Shown piece after piece: positions 11,516-23,500 of a stretch of 64,000 nt of DNA. Both the position numbers and the translations under genes were made by a program. Position 1 is the first letter of the stretch. Each line of letters starts with the position of its first letter. The notes below the pieces were generated by a model. The model saw only the letters and a list, made by a program, of their open reading frames with translations, was not told where the DNA came from and ran no database searches. The stretch is taken from positions 50,262,465-50,326,464 of the forward strand of contig OU015530.1 of the NCBI GenBank assembly GCA_907165065.1, in the 5' to 3' direction. This DNA is from Caprimulgus europaeus (lineage: Eukaryota; Chordata; Aves; Caprimulgiformes; Caprimulgidae).

Positions 11516-14500
11516 CCTCCAAACAGAAGTTAACAACAAGTACACTCGGAATGCTGCCTGAAGAAAATCCCACGGTGTTCCAGAATCTATAACGATAAAA
11601 ACATAGCTTCTATCCAAAGTTAATAGTTGTGTGGGACTTTCTGATACAATAGTAATAACTTCATATTCATCTCTGATTCTGTAAACTTTTCAAATTCTCG
11701 TATCTGTCCAGTTCTTATTTCAATTTAGTTCATGTATTCTAATTATGCATTCATGTTACACAGACGGAAGGTACCTCCACTTTATCCACACACTTATTCC
11801 ATAAAACAATACAAATCAAAGCATTGTATAACTTAAACCGTCTGAAATGCAAGTTGGGCACTTTAAGAAACTACGGGGGGAGTAAAGCCCTCCTCACCGC
11901 AGTCAGTGCTGGGCGAGGAGTGCAGCCGTGGCCTTCTTCAGCTTGGAATGTTGTTATCAGCGTCGTGATGGAAACCACTATTCGCCGTTTCTGGGTTGCT
12001 GCTAAAAATAGCTCAAAAAAGTTAATCATTAAGAAATTAACAAATGCTTGTATATAGGAAAACTAGTCCATAATTTCTCATTGGTTTTTTTATCCGCTTT
12101 TACGCTTTCTCGAGGGGGGGGGACTGGGGAGCTTCCCCGGGGGGAAAGGGGGGTGGGGGGGGGGGGCGGGTGGTGCCAGGTGGGGAAAGTGCCTCCCCGG
12201 GGGGAGGGGAGTAGGTGGTGCCAGGCGGGGAAAGTGCCTCCTCCCCGGGTCCGTCAGCTCACAACTCAGCACCGCCTCCCAGCATCGTCATCCAAGGGCG
12301 GGGGGAGGGGGGACACACCATCTTGTCCAGCTGTTGCACACTTCTTTTTCGGGCGGAGGGGGATCTTGCCCACACTACGCAGTTCATCTTCCAAAACTTC
12401 TCCGCGCATTCCTATCAAAACACTTCTTAGAAGTTTGAAAAAATTCATTCGCAAAACCAGAAGCACAAAGCCCGGCTAAATGCTTCAGATTGAAAGCTAT
12501 ATCTCGCTTTTGTGAAAAGCATTTCAACAACGGGAGTTTGAACTCTCTCTAGTGCAGATAAGACTCCCACCACATTCCATGAATTCCTTGGCGCGCTACG
12601 GAACAGTCTGTTTTGCTAGCTTGAGAAGATTTTTTACCACTGCTATTCGGGATTCTACTTTACTCTCCAAAGCGCTCTGAGCTCCTTGACTGTCCCGTCT
12701 TTATCTGATATTGCCAAGTCCCACACGCAGCGGTTGAGCGGCCGCGATTCCTCCCATTCGAATAAAAGCGGAGGTAGTTTAAAGTGTCTTTGAGGTAATT
12801 TAAGGTATCTCTGCTTTTAGCCCAAGATACCAGTATCCCTGCTTTTTAGCCCGGGATACCAGCTTATGAAAAAGCTTTTCAGAGACTGCCTCCCCTCTCC
12901 CAGAGAGGATAGTAATGAGGAGTCTTTTATAAATTATATGCTGCTTGCCTGTCCATATTTACTTACGTCGGTACCGATTGCTAGACTTCCAGGCTTCGGC
13001 AGCACGTATCGGTCGAGTTTCACCGTTGTGACCAACTCGAGACGCTTGAGCACACGTATCTTTTAAGCCCCCCGCGGTGGTCGCTTTTAATACGTGTTTA
13101 TCGAGCCCACCGATGTGGTCGCTTTGCTCTTTTCGTCGTCCCTCTAGCTGCAGGACCCGAACCCAACGCAGTCTCCGTTCGTGGCAGCGTTTTTCTCCCG
13201 ACTCTCCCTAATTGTATCACGTCGGGGTCACCATTTGTCGGAAAAGACCGCGGGAGACAAGTCTCATGCTATCATGGTCAACAAGTCTCGTTTATTAGAT
13301 ATAATAGCATCACATTTATACAGTCGTTAATGAGCTCATACATATTGCAAAACTTAGCTCCTTATTGGCTTATGATTACATATTGTGAAGCGTGACCCTT
13401 TATTGGTTAGTGATTAGAAACTACCTATGCTTAGTTTTTCATGACCTACTTATTTTATGCTTACAACTACAAGAACCCTTGAACAAAGGCGTATTTGCTT
13501 CTGCAAACAAAGGCATACTATCCTTGCTGACTGTTAGCTACAATGTTTCTTCTGCATCCTGCATCCGAACGCAGATATTCTAATCTTTCTCATGCTTCAG
13601 CTAGCTAACTTCCTTATGACTGCTTCGTAGTCAGTTTAGAGACAGGGTGTCTTTGTCTCTGTGTCTTTGTCTCTGTCACGTATACTCTTTTACAGTTTAC
13701 CTAGTGGTATTTTCTCATGTCCCTTATCCCGCACTATCATTCCTGGTATACACTCTCCACAGAAATTAATTCAGTTGTGTTTATGACATAAGTAGCCTAT
13801 TTCTAATAAACTAAGGCTATGCTCAATATTTTCTTTACAGACCTCTGGGAATTCTACCTCCCGTATTTATATTCCTGTATATCACTGATGGGATGCTTGT
13901 TACTTCTGTGTAAGTATTTTCCAGATTATAACAAAAGATAAATGATTTTGGGGTTTTTTTTTAAAGATGAAAGGAAACTGTTTTTCACTGTGCAAAATTA
14001 AGTTTGTGAAAAAAATTTTTTGGAGGCTTATTTTTTTTCCATTCTTAAGATTAAATTTAAATGTAAATTTGTTAGGTTTGGGTTCTGAATTTTGTGAACA
14101 AATGCTACCTTAAGCTTTTGGGTTTTGAGGAACTTCACACCTCACCCAAAATAGTTGCAATTTTTAACTTTTTAAAGCAGGTATTTTAAAAATAGAGACT
14201 CCATTCTGCAAAAGAAAAGCACAATTTTTAAATGAAATGTCTGCAGGAGGTCAGTAGGATGGAGATAAAGTTATTTTGGTACACGTAGTTTGTCCTATAT
14301 TCAGTAAACGATCCTTCCTCCTTTTTTAATTGAAAATCATCCTGTATAGACTGAAGTTGGAACACAGTGCAATTAGCTTTAATAATCACAAAACTAGTAT
14401 CTGGCCAGTGTGGAGGTCAGATATAGGATTGTATATAAAACAAATGTAGTAAAAAACACCAACCTTATGCCAGCTTATCCTACCCAGAGTTCAGTCATCC

Positions 14501-17500
14501 ACATTTAAGGGATAAGAAAGAAAATGGAAGGTTCCAAATCCCACTTGTCATTTCAACCTGTCCCCTGCCCTAGTGATTTATAGAAAATTGCTGGGAGGGG
14601 GACAGGACATCTCCCTTTCTGGATTTTCATGGTTTCACCTGTTCTCCAGGCTTTATGGGTTTACAGCTAACACTTACAGGGCTGTCACTGTGGAGAAAAA
14701 ATGGGGAATGATAGTTTGAAACTTCCTTAAAACTAAGCAGCTCTGTCTCTGGAAGGTGTTGTTCACAGAGACCTTGGTGAGTCTCCTTAGGTTCTCTGTG
14801 TGTGGAGATTCTTAAATCCACTTTAATGAAGGGAGAGGGGGAATTGAAAAAAAAAAAAAGTTCTGATTGTCTTGTGTAGACTGTTCAAGTGTGATTCACA
14901 ACAGTTGCTGAATGTTTTAATGGGCAGGTTGGCTTACAAACTTCCTACATCTGTCTTGCAGTTTGTTTCAGCAGAGCTCAAAACACAGCTTGTGTTCTGG
15001 GGCTGTTGTAAACCGATTCACCCAAACAGTTGAGATTAAATGCCAATTTTTGAATGAGTTATTTGCAATAACTTCAGCAAATCATTGAAGTTATTTAAGG
15101 CTCTCCAAGCTGCTATATCTGTGTAGCTGAAAGGGCAGCAGACAGCAGTGGGAAAGTGGTAGATGCTGGGGCAGAGCTTCATTAGATCTTCAGCTGGCTT
15201 AATTGCTGGAGCAGTGTATGAGTAAGGCTTATCGCAGTGATGATTTGAAGCATCACTTCCTCTCTTGTCTCCTTTTCCTACAGGTTTCCTCTGTAGTAAA
15301 GGAAGACTAGCTTTAGTTAGCCTTTTTAAATGCTCGTGTATTTTTCCTGTAATACACAGTAGTCACAGTGAAACACTAATTAATAACAAAGTAATCCTCA
15401 CTATAAAATCTTGTGATTCTCCTTTTTTTGACAACACTGTTTTATTATAATGGAAACTGTAAATGTATAACCTCATACACATTGTTAAAAATTCCTTTCA
15501 TCTCCTATATACTTCAGTATTTGAAGGCTGTTCTCCCTAAACTGTTGATTTTTACTAATAATTTTCTGTTATCATGGTTTGAGTCTTTCTCCCAACAAAA
15601 ATGAATGCACCATACCTGAAAAGCATCACAGACTACCATCAAAAAGAGCCAATTGCTGCTTTGTAGAAAAGTAGCTTAAAATCTGTTTGCAGAGCCTACT
15701 ATCACCTGAAGTTGCAGTATAACTTTAAGAGCCAAGCAGCTTCATGATCTCTTGACCTTACAGCTACACCTGTGCCAATAGAGTAAATGTGCCTGAGATG
15801 TTCTCTAGTGCTGTGGCCAGCTAGTGCTGTTCCATCTGTGATATTGCAGTTTGCAGAAGGTGTCTGTGTGTGTATTCATCATGATGATGGTTTCTGGACT
15901 ACTTGAACACCAGAACTGCACCTGGGAGTTGTTTGGGAAAGCGCTGACTGGCCCAGGGCAAATCATGCCAGGGATAGTTCTAGCAGTTTACTGATGTAGA
16001 CAATCAAGTCTTAATGCCCAGGAATGTATCCTGGCACTGCTGAGTTTACTAGTGTAGACATAGCCTCTGGTGCCACGTGCTTTGAATAAATAATTACTTG
16101 AGAAGTTTAAGATATGTGATTATATGGTGTTCCTTGTTGATATAAAATTCACAGTTATGCTTTTGGAGGGGAGAGATGCTTGTCTTGTTCAGGATTCTTA
16201 TGATAGCAATATGTTTTAAAGTTCATATCAGAGTTTGAAGGTCTCGCAGTTCTCTTCAAAACCATACTTGATTATATGTGGAATAGCACATGGAACATCC
16301 AAATAAAAATTGGTCTTTGACTTACAAGTTACTGTTTTTCATGATCTTTCTTCCTCTGCAGTATGCACGCCAGTGGGACTGTCACGGATGTTTACAGTAA
16401 TGGGTCAGTTGCTGGTGAAGCCAACAGTAAGTGTTACACAAATCTGTCCTCCTGTACTGGCTGTTGGAAGGCAGAATGGCATTAGGATTCTTCCTTTCAG
16501 GATGCTTGCACTTCCATGTAATCCTCTCTTCAATTTATCAGAGTTTCTATAGTCAATATTTATGTATTTGTTTAAAACTTTTTGTATAGTACAAAAGCCT
16601 GTTGTCCTGGCTTTTGCTAAACTATCACACCTGGTTTTCCCCAGAAGGGGTTTTGGTTTTTTTTTTTAATAGTATAGACTTTCTCTGATTTTCCAGTTTA
16701 TATAACTGCTAGTACTGTTAATATTTATTGCCAGTATTGCCTATTATGTCTGTTTTGCAAGTGCCTGAAAAGACTGGGCTTGTTCTGAGTTCAGGAGCAA
16801 AGGGTACAAGGCCAAACTAAGGCTGGATGACAAGAAGGGTACCTGGGGCTACACTTGGGTGGGTGAAATGTAGGTAGTTGGCATCTGTAAGAACTTCTAA
16901 TACATAGAGAGAACTGAATCTGTGAGGGAAGGGAGAAGTTTGTACCATGTGCAAGTGCTCTAGTGACTCTGCTGTTGTGTCTTCTAGTTTGTATTTGCTA
17001 ACACTTGGGTGCACTTAGATCTTGCATTCCTTTTCATTAGTCAGTTCAAATCTGAAAATACATAGAAAATATGTCGTGTTTTGCTGTCTGTAAGATTTGA
17101 ACTCAAAGTGCCTGACAATAAGGTGGACAGACTTCATTTATTTGGTTTTAGGTTCCAATAGCAATTTATATTTGCTTGAAATACTGGCCTATGTGAAAAG
17201 TCACGTTTTAATATACTTTTAAAATATCTGCAGTTATTTTTGCTTAAAGCAAATTGAGTGTGAATGTTGATAGGTTGTTAATTTTTTTACCTATAAATTA
17301 TTTGAATGATTTGAATACAGGTTAGATGTATTGTCCCTTTCCCTGTTCCCTAAGTCTCTTTAGATTGAAACTGAACATAAGAGCTGTAACCTGAGTGAAA
17401 ACTTAACAGAAAGTTTGTTTACAGTAAAGAAATAGATCTGTAACAGAATGGAATATTCTTTTGTGGAGTTCTTATTTGCATCAGTATCGTAAAGTTGTAG

Positions 17501-20500
17501 ACTTTTATTTGAAATATAGGTTACTAGAACAAAACAAACCTGACTAGATTAGTACAGCCAGAAAAACAAGTGACTGATACTCAGTCAGTTCATGTTTCTG
17601 TTTCCAAATACAGATTCTTGAAGACCTAGATGAGCAGATGTATATCATCACTTTAGAGGAAGAAGCAATTCAGAGGAGGCTTAATGGTGGTATGCTTGTT
17701 CTGATACTGCTTCACATACAGTGTTTAGTGTAGAGTGGTTCTGGTCACGAGTACTGATCTCACTGTTACGTAGCCTCTCCTCTGAAAATAGAAACTTTCA
17801 ATGTCTTAGCATGTAACAGGCGTTGCAGGCTTACATTTCATTGCTCACTCTGTTGTTTGAGACTGGCTCGTGTGTGTCTGTGGTTTGCTTTGTGTTTTAA
17901 ACATGCTCATCAGCTTTAATATGTGAGTATTTCAAGACTGAGAAAACCAACTGAGTAGTTGTCCAGACCCACCACCCTTACTACAAAATAGTTGGGATTG
18001 GTAAATGACTGTATTTTATCCTTGTCTGAAGAACAATGAATTTATATTAGCAAGAGGCTCAACTTCCTGCATTATGAGCTTTGTGTTTTTATTTGGAGGA
18101 ATTTTTTTTCTGTTTCAGTTCATTATTATTTAGAATCTTAAATGATAATTAATTAAATGTCAGAGCAGTCCTTTATATTCTAGGAGCTATTTGGTAAATT
18201 TAATAACTTTAATACTTCTATTAATGTATAATTAAAATGAATAATTTTACAAATGTTTTTAGACTTTAGTATTACAATTTTGCACTTCTTGATAAGGTGC
18301 TTTTGTTTTGAAGTATTTCAAAAGCAGTATGAAGCTTTGGCTGGTAAGAGTAAGAGTATTAGAGCATGTCAGGCACCAATTACAGAAAATATATCAATTC
18401 CATAAACCTGGAAATCCTGTTGTACAAATTATCTTCTGAACTGGTTTTAACTGCATGGATAAGCTGCCTATCCACATTTTATACAATTGCTTCAGGCTGG
18501 AAAACCAAAGAATATTAATGTCACGACACATCCATCATTGTATTGTCCTATAACTTGTTTTAGCCTTAATTTTCTTCATTTCCTGCCTTTCTCTTACTCT
18601 TCAGTCTTCTGTCATATATCTCAATCTTTTTTTCCTTCAAATCTCAGTAAGTCTCCTTTCGAAGTAGCTTGGTCAGGGCAAGTACCTTTGATACCAGTAG
18701 ATCATGGTGGTTGTCTTTATTCCAGAGTTTAAAATTTGTGGAGGAGTAGTGAGTTCTTTGTGCTAAAATCAGCCCTAGAGTTTACAAGTAATGTTCACTT
18801 TTGCTGTTTTGGAAGCTTAGGTTTTTATACTGACACTCGTATATATACACTTACACATATAGACATGCAAAAAGGTGCATGCAGTGAATGTCTTTGAAGC
18901 TGTGATGGGGTAATTATAATTGTTCTGTGTGTTTGATGTTAGCTAGCAACTGTAAAATATTTGTTACTGAATATTTTATGTTGTCATGGTGATTGTGCTT
19001 ATGTACAAGAAATGCAATACAGAAGAATGACCTAATAGTTATTCAAATAACTATTGGAAGTAGTGCAGAGTGGTTTTCACTATTCAGGTGGAGAATGTGA
19101 TTATTTAGGTGAAGATTATCTGCTGTTTTTCTGTGTAGAAGTCTATGCAACACTTGTTGATATTGCAATTTAGTAGTATCACTCATGAGTTGGACCTAGT
19201 TGGGTTGTAGGCATTTATTGATTGAACCTGGATTGAGGATGTGTGCAGGTGGCTTCCCTAGCCACTAGCCAAAAGACTGGATTCTCTTTCAACCAATAAG
19301 TTTGTATTCAACGTAAAGTGGAACTGCAACACATCCGTGTTCCACAGAGCTCTCACCAGCCTGCTTTAGAGAGGTGAAAGACGTGGGGCTTAAATGTCCT
19401 TTGACAAGAGAGGGAACTGAATTCTTCTGTTTCACATGCTGAGGGAGTGGTGTTGACACCACCATCTGAAGGAATGCTTGGAAACCCATAGTTTGGTATG
19501 CAGAGAAAATTAGTGGACTTAGTTGAAAAGTAAATAAAAAGCTAAACTTGGATATAGCATGTAGGTGGTGGGCAATATGTTATATGCACAAGAAGATATT
19601 CTGCAAGATTTTTGTGAGCAATTATTTAAGTAATTTTAAGTATGGTTCTCATTTATGTGGCAAGCATGGAAAGCTTCATCTTCTCTGCCAGAAGTCTTTC
19701 TAATACATACAAATGATGCCAGTAAAATAGACAGCATTTTTGCCAGAACTATGAAGACTCACGCTTCTCATGTTTATTGCATTTAAAAAAAAATGTGTAC
19801 AAATGGAAGTGTGATGCTAATTACATCAATAAATGTAGTGCTGTGATGTTAGAGGCCACAATCTGTGGCTTAATACCCAGATTGTGTAAATATTTTTGTT
19901 GCTTTATCGGAGCAGATATATTAGGGTACATGCTTCCCATGCCATGGCTGTTGCAACTCTTCCACACTTGTGGTAGTGGAAATATAAATGCTTAAATAAC
20001 CCTGCTGGACAGTTTAGCAGTGAAATGTTCTGAAATATATACTCCATTTGTATGTGTAACCAAAGAGTTGTTATTAAAACTGAAGAAGACCAGAGCACAG
20101 GCTTCAGCAATGCTTGGTGATTGTCAATGCTGATTTTTCTTTTTTCCTTGGTGGAATAATCGCTGTGACACTCCTAGCACTGCTCTGCCCTGGCCTAATT
20201 AAAGTTTCCTCAGACAATGCCTGGACATAAGAAGGGTGTAGCACTGAATCACTTGCCACTGAATAAGCTGGGTAAAGCCTCTTTTTTCAGATGATGAAAA
20301 AAGTTTAGCTGTGTGAGCTGGTGCCCTTCTTGATTCATATAGATCTAGCTGTTGTGGCAGTGATGCAATTGATAGAGTATTCTGTAAAGCTCTTCATGTA
20401 TGAAAGTAAATCTACCTGTGAAACTGCATATCTTCTTTGTGGAAACTAATTTTCTTCCTTCTCAGATGTCTGCAGTGTGTAACTGAAAATTGGAGGAGGA

Positions 20501-23500
20501 GGGAGGGGAAAGTTTGATCGTGTTATCTGCCCTAGTATTTTTATCTATTGAAGAGATACTGGGCTTTGGGAAAATGTTTGTTTCCAGTGTATTATATTTC
20601 AGTACCCACATCACTCCTACAGTCGAAGAATAAAGCTGGGACTTTTTTATATTAAAAGAAAAAAGTTGCCTTCAGCTATTAGTTTTCCTGAATCCAAAGA
20701 GACGGGTGGGGTAGGATCAAAAATACTTACTTGATCAAAGTTATTGGCTCTGAAGGTATCCTTACCTATGTAAGAAAGATGAAAGGTGTTGTTTTTATTG
20801 CACGCTAGTAACAGTGTAATTTTGAACTAATTGGTGTTGAACTGCCAATCACCTAGGGGGAATGCAAATAGATACTCTTACAATTTCCTTTGAGGTACTG
20901 AAATCTTATGTCGGGGCTGGAAGAAAAACAGAATAATACCGTTAAATTGACCTTAAATGAGCTGCTTTGTGGCTTTCTTGGAGAATCCCTTCTAGCTTTT
21001 CATTGCTAGTCCAAACAAGTCTCGTCTACCAATTTGATTTATTGGCTAGACAGCGCTGACATTGAACTTTGTGCACGTTTGAAATAAAGCTAATGTTGGA
21101 GAGCTTTTAAGAATTTACCTGCATCCTCTTCAAATATTCTTTTGACTGATCTGAAACTTTGCCTTCCCCTCTTGTAAAATACCCTTTTGTACAGCAACCT
21201 GTTGTTTGCTACTATTTTTAAGGAGGAAATACAACAGCTCTTAAATATGAATCAGAATTTCTACTGCAGTGTCTCTTAGGGATCTAATGTGATCACGCTG
21301 AGCGTGTTGGAAAGACTCCCATGACTATCAGAGTTTTGAGCTCTAGGTTTTTATATTGAGGGGAGGAAACAACATGTATAAATGAATAAGGCTTTTCCTC
21401 AGAGGCCCCTAAATCATTTATGGAGAAGAAGGAGATGTCAGATGCTAATTTGAGTTTTCTTACTTTTTCAACTGCTTCCATTGAAGTTCTTGAGACTTTT
21501 TCCACTGAGCTCTATAGCTGTCCTTTTTCATAACTCTTAGTAATTAGTCATTATGTAAAACAGATGTTCTGGACTTTTTTTGGAGTGAATACATCAGCAC
21601 AAAAGCTTTTCTTTAATAATGATAATGAGATTTGTTTTCCAAAATCCAACTTTTTCTTAAAAAAAAAAAATAATTATGATTGCTGATTAAAAAAATATTG
21701 AGAAATTAAACTGACATTCATATTGTAGGTACTTTAACTGAACAGAAGTTGTTACAAAACAGCATTTATAGGTCTTACTGATTAGTCTTGGCATTTGAGC
21801 TACTCATGTATTTGAAGCCCTGTAAATGTTATCACATACACATTATGTCACTGCTATCAGAGAACTGAAATGAACTGGTACTGCTATGTTTAGGCATAGC
21901 ACAGAGGTTATGCATTATATGCAAAAGTGTGTGTGAGAGAAGCATGCAATTAAACATTAAAAAAATAATTTTTGAAACAGTTGGATACCTCATTGATAAT
22001 TTGACCGCATTGAACAAATCAGTATTAATACATGGAAATAAAAAGAGTAAAAGTTAAAAAAAAGTCCAAGAAATACTTTTGTATATCTTGGGTTTCAGGT
22101 ATGACCTCACTGTGCTGGAATATGGAGAATGTGGGGGGCTGGGTGGGATGAGAAATTTACCATCTTATCTTGTTTTGAGATTGGATAGATGAGCAGACAA
22201 CAGAAAATAAGGAAATAGTGAGATTGGACTATAAAGTAATGTTAGTGTGCCAGCAACTTAAATGCTATTTAGTTTTTGTAGGTAAATGATCAAGATATGA
22301 GATAAAAGCCTGGACAAGACTATTAATCTCATGGAAATTTATTAGAGAGTGTTTTAAAAAAGTATCTGGAACGTGGTACTATTACAGGTTAGTCTGCAAT
22401 AAAAGGTGAAGCTGAGGGTAGGGAATGGCCAACAGCTGATGGGTGTCAGTATAAATCAAGGAAGAAGATATCAGAGAGGACTTAGGGTTTATTAACACCC
22501 TGAACTGTCACTGCCACAGAGTGTTTTTGCAGAGTGAGATTGGCCTGGAATAGTTAAGGAAAAATATGAGCCCTCTTAACTTGCTTTCAGGTGAGATTAT
22601 TCAGAAATAAAAGGAATGCAAATGGGACAAAGATGAGTGAAGAGTGTTTCTAACTTATCCTGGGAATAATATTTCCAGTAAGTGTTTGCAAAGACTAAAA
22701 GCTAAAGTAGAAATAATGAGATCAAAACTGAAATAGCAGATCTCTTGTCAGCATTTCAGAGCTGTATCGTTGCTTGAACACTGCAGTGTTTGTGGAGGAA
22801 CTGGAATCAAGAAAGGAAGGTGAAATAACATCGTATCATGAGTGGTTGTGAAGAAGATCAGATTGTGGTTGTCAGAGGGAGCTCTGTGGCACAGAGAGAC
22901 TGACCAAATCGGGCAAACTGATATGAGTGGACAATATGTCAACAAGCTCATTGACAGTATGGAAATTGAGTTTGCTGAGTAAGAAGGACTGTGGAAAGGG
23001 AGGGAGAGGCAGAACCTGAAACTGGATGTCTAGCCACCAGCTTGCTTGGTTTGGAGGCAAAGGTACACTTTAAGTTGCTAAATAATAATGCCCTGGAAGG
23101 GCATCCAGAGATTCTTTACATCTTGATATATGAATCATATAGAGCTACAGTGAGGTATTTGAGACATCCTGTATCAGGCTGCCACACCATAGCTGCCTTT
23201 TGGACCTGTGCAACAGTTCAGCAGCAGGTGTTATCTTCTTGCAGCAGCTGGTGAACAGAATAGGCAGGGATTGCAGAAACCTCTGTGCAGCCTCAGATAT
23301 GTTGAACTTCTCTGGTTAGACATAATTATCATAGAATCAGAGAGTGTTGTGATTTGGAAGGGACCCACAAGGATCATCAAGTCCAGCTCTTGCCCCAGCA
23401 CAGGACAATCCCAAGATTCAGACCGTGTGTCTGAAGGCCTTGGTCAAATGCTTCTGGAATCTTGTCAGGCTTGGTGCCATGACCCCCTCCCTGGGGAGCC

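Larger units (their letters stand above)
9021..13235 (-). other. Retroelement interior, no recognisable coding genes
   Basis: 4215 bp. The promoter-proximal part (about 13235 to 11860) is GC- and CpG-rich, while the remainder (about 11860 to 9021) is AT-rich, so composition changes inside one element. Sub-features are two leader hairpins (12804-12859), a G-rich tandem repeat (12114-12250), two internal purine tracts (10243-10279 and 11482-11520) and a 22-bp triple repeat (9313-9378). No retroviral enzyme motif is seen in six frames. Confidence 0.8.
8495..13761 (-). mobile_element. Complete non-autonomous endogenous retrovirus / LTR element (tRNA-Trp primed), antisense in LMBR1
   Basis: The element is 5267 bp with two 526-bp LTRs (8495-9020 and 13236-13761) that I read as identical. 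They have TG...CA ends and a 6-bp target duplication GAAATT at 8489-8494 and 13762-13767. Read on the - strand it has a 5' LTR, a 2-nt gap, a primer binding site matching tRNA-Trp (13216-13233), a 4215-bp interior and a polypurine tract next to the 3' LTR. tRNA-Trp priming and a 6-bp duplication are traits of alpharetroviruses and their avian endogenous relatives. The interior has no open frame longer than about 145 codons on either strand. I found no reverse transcriptase, integrase, protease or envelope motif, so it must have been mobilised by proteins supplied in trans. Identical LTRs imply recent insertion. Confidence 0.95.
8141..13840 (+). other. LMBR1: LMBR1 intron 6
   Basis: The GT-AG intron is 5.7 kb, almost all of it one endogenous retrovirus (8495-13761). 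Without the insertion and one copy of its target duplication the intron would be about 430 nt. The flanks (8141-8488 and 13768-13840) hold nothing else I can name. Confidence 0.95.

Noticed and set aside
12048..12479. 143-codon + strand frame in the retroelement
   Set aside because: It is antisense to the element and made of G-rich tandem repeats; low-complexity Gly/Arg/Pro only.
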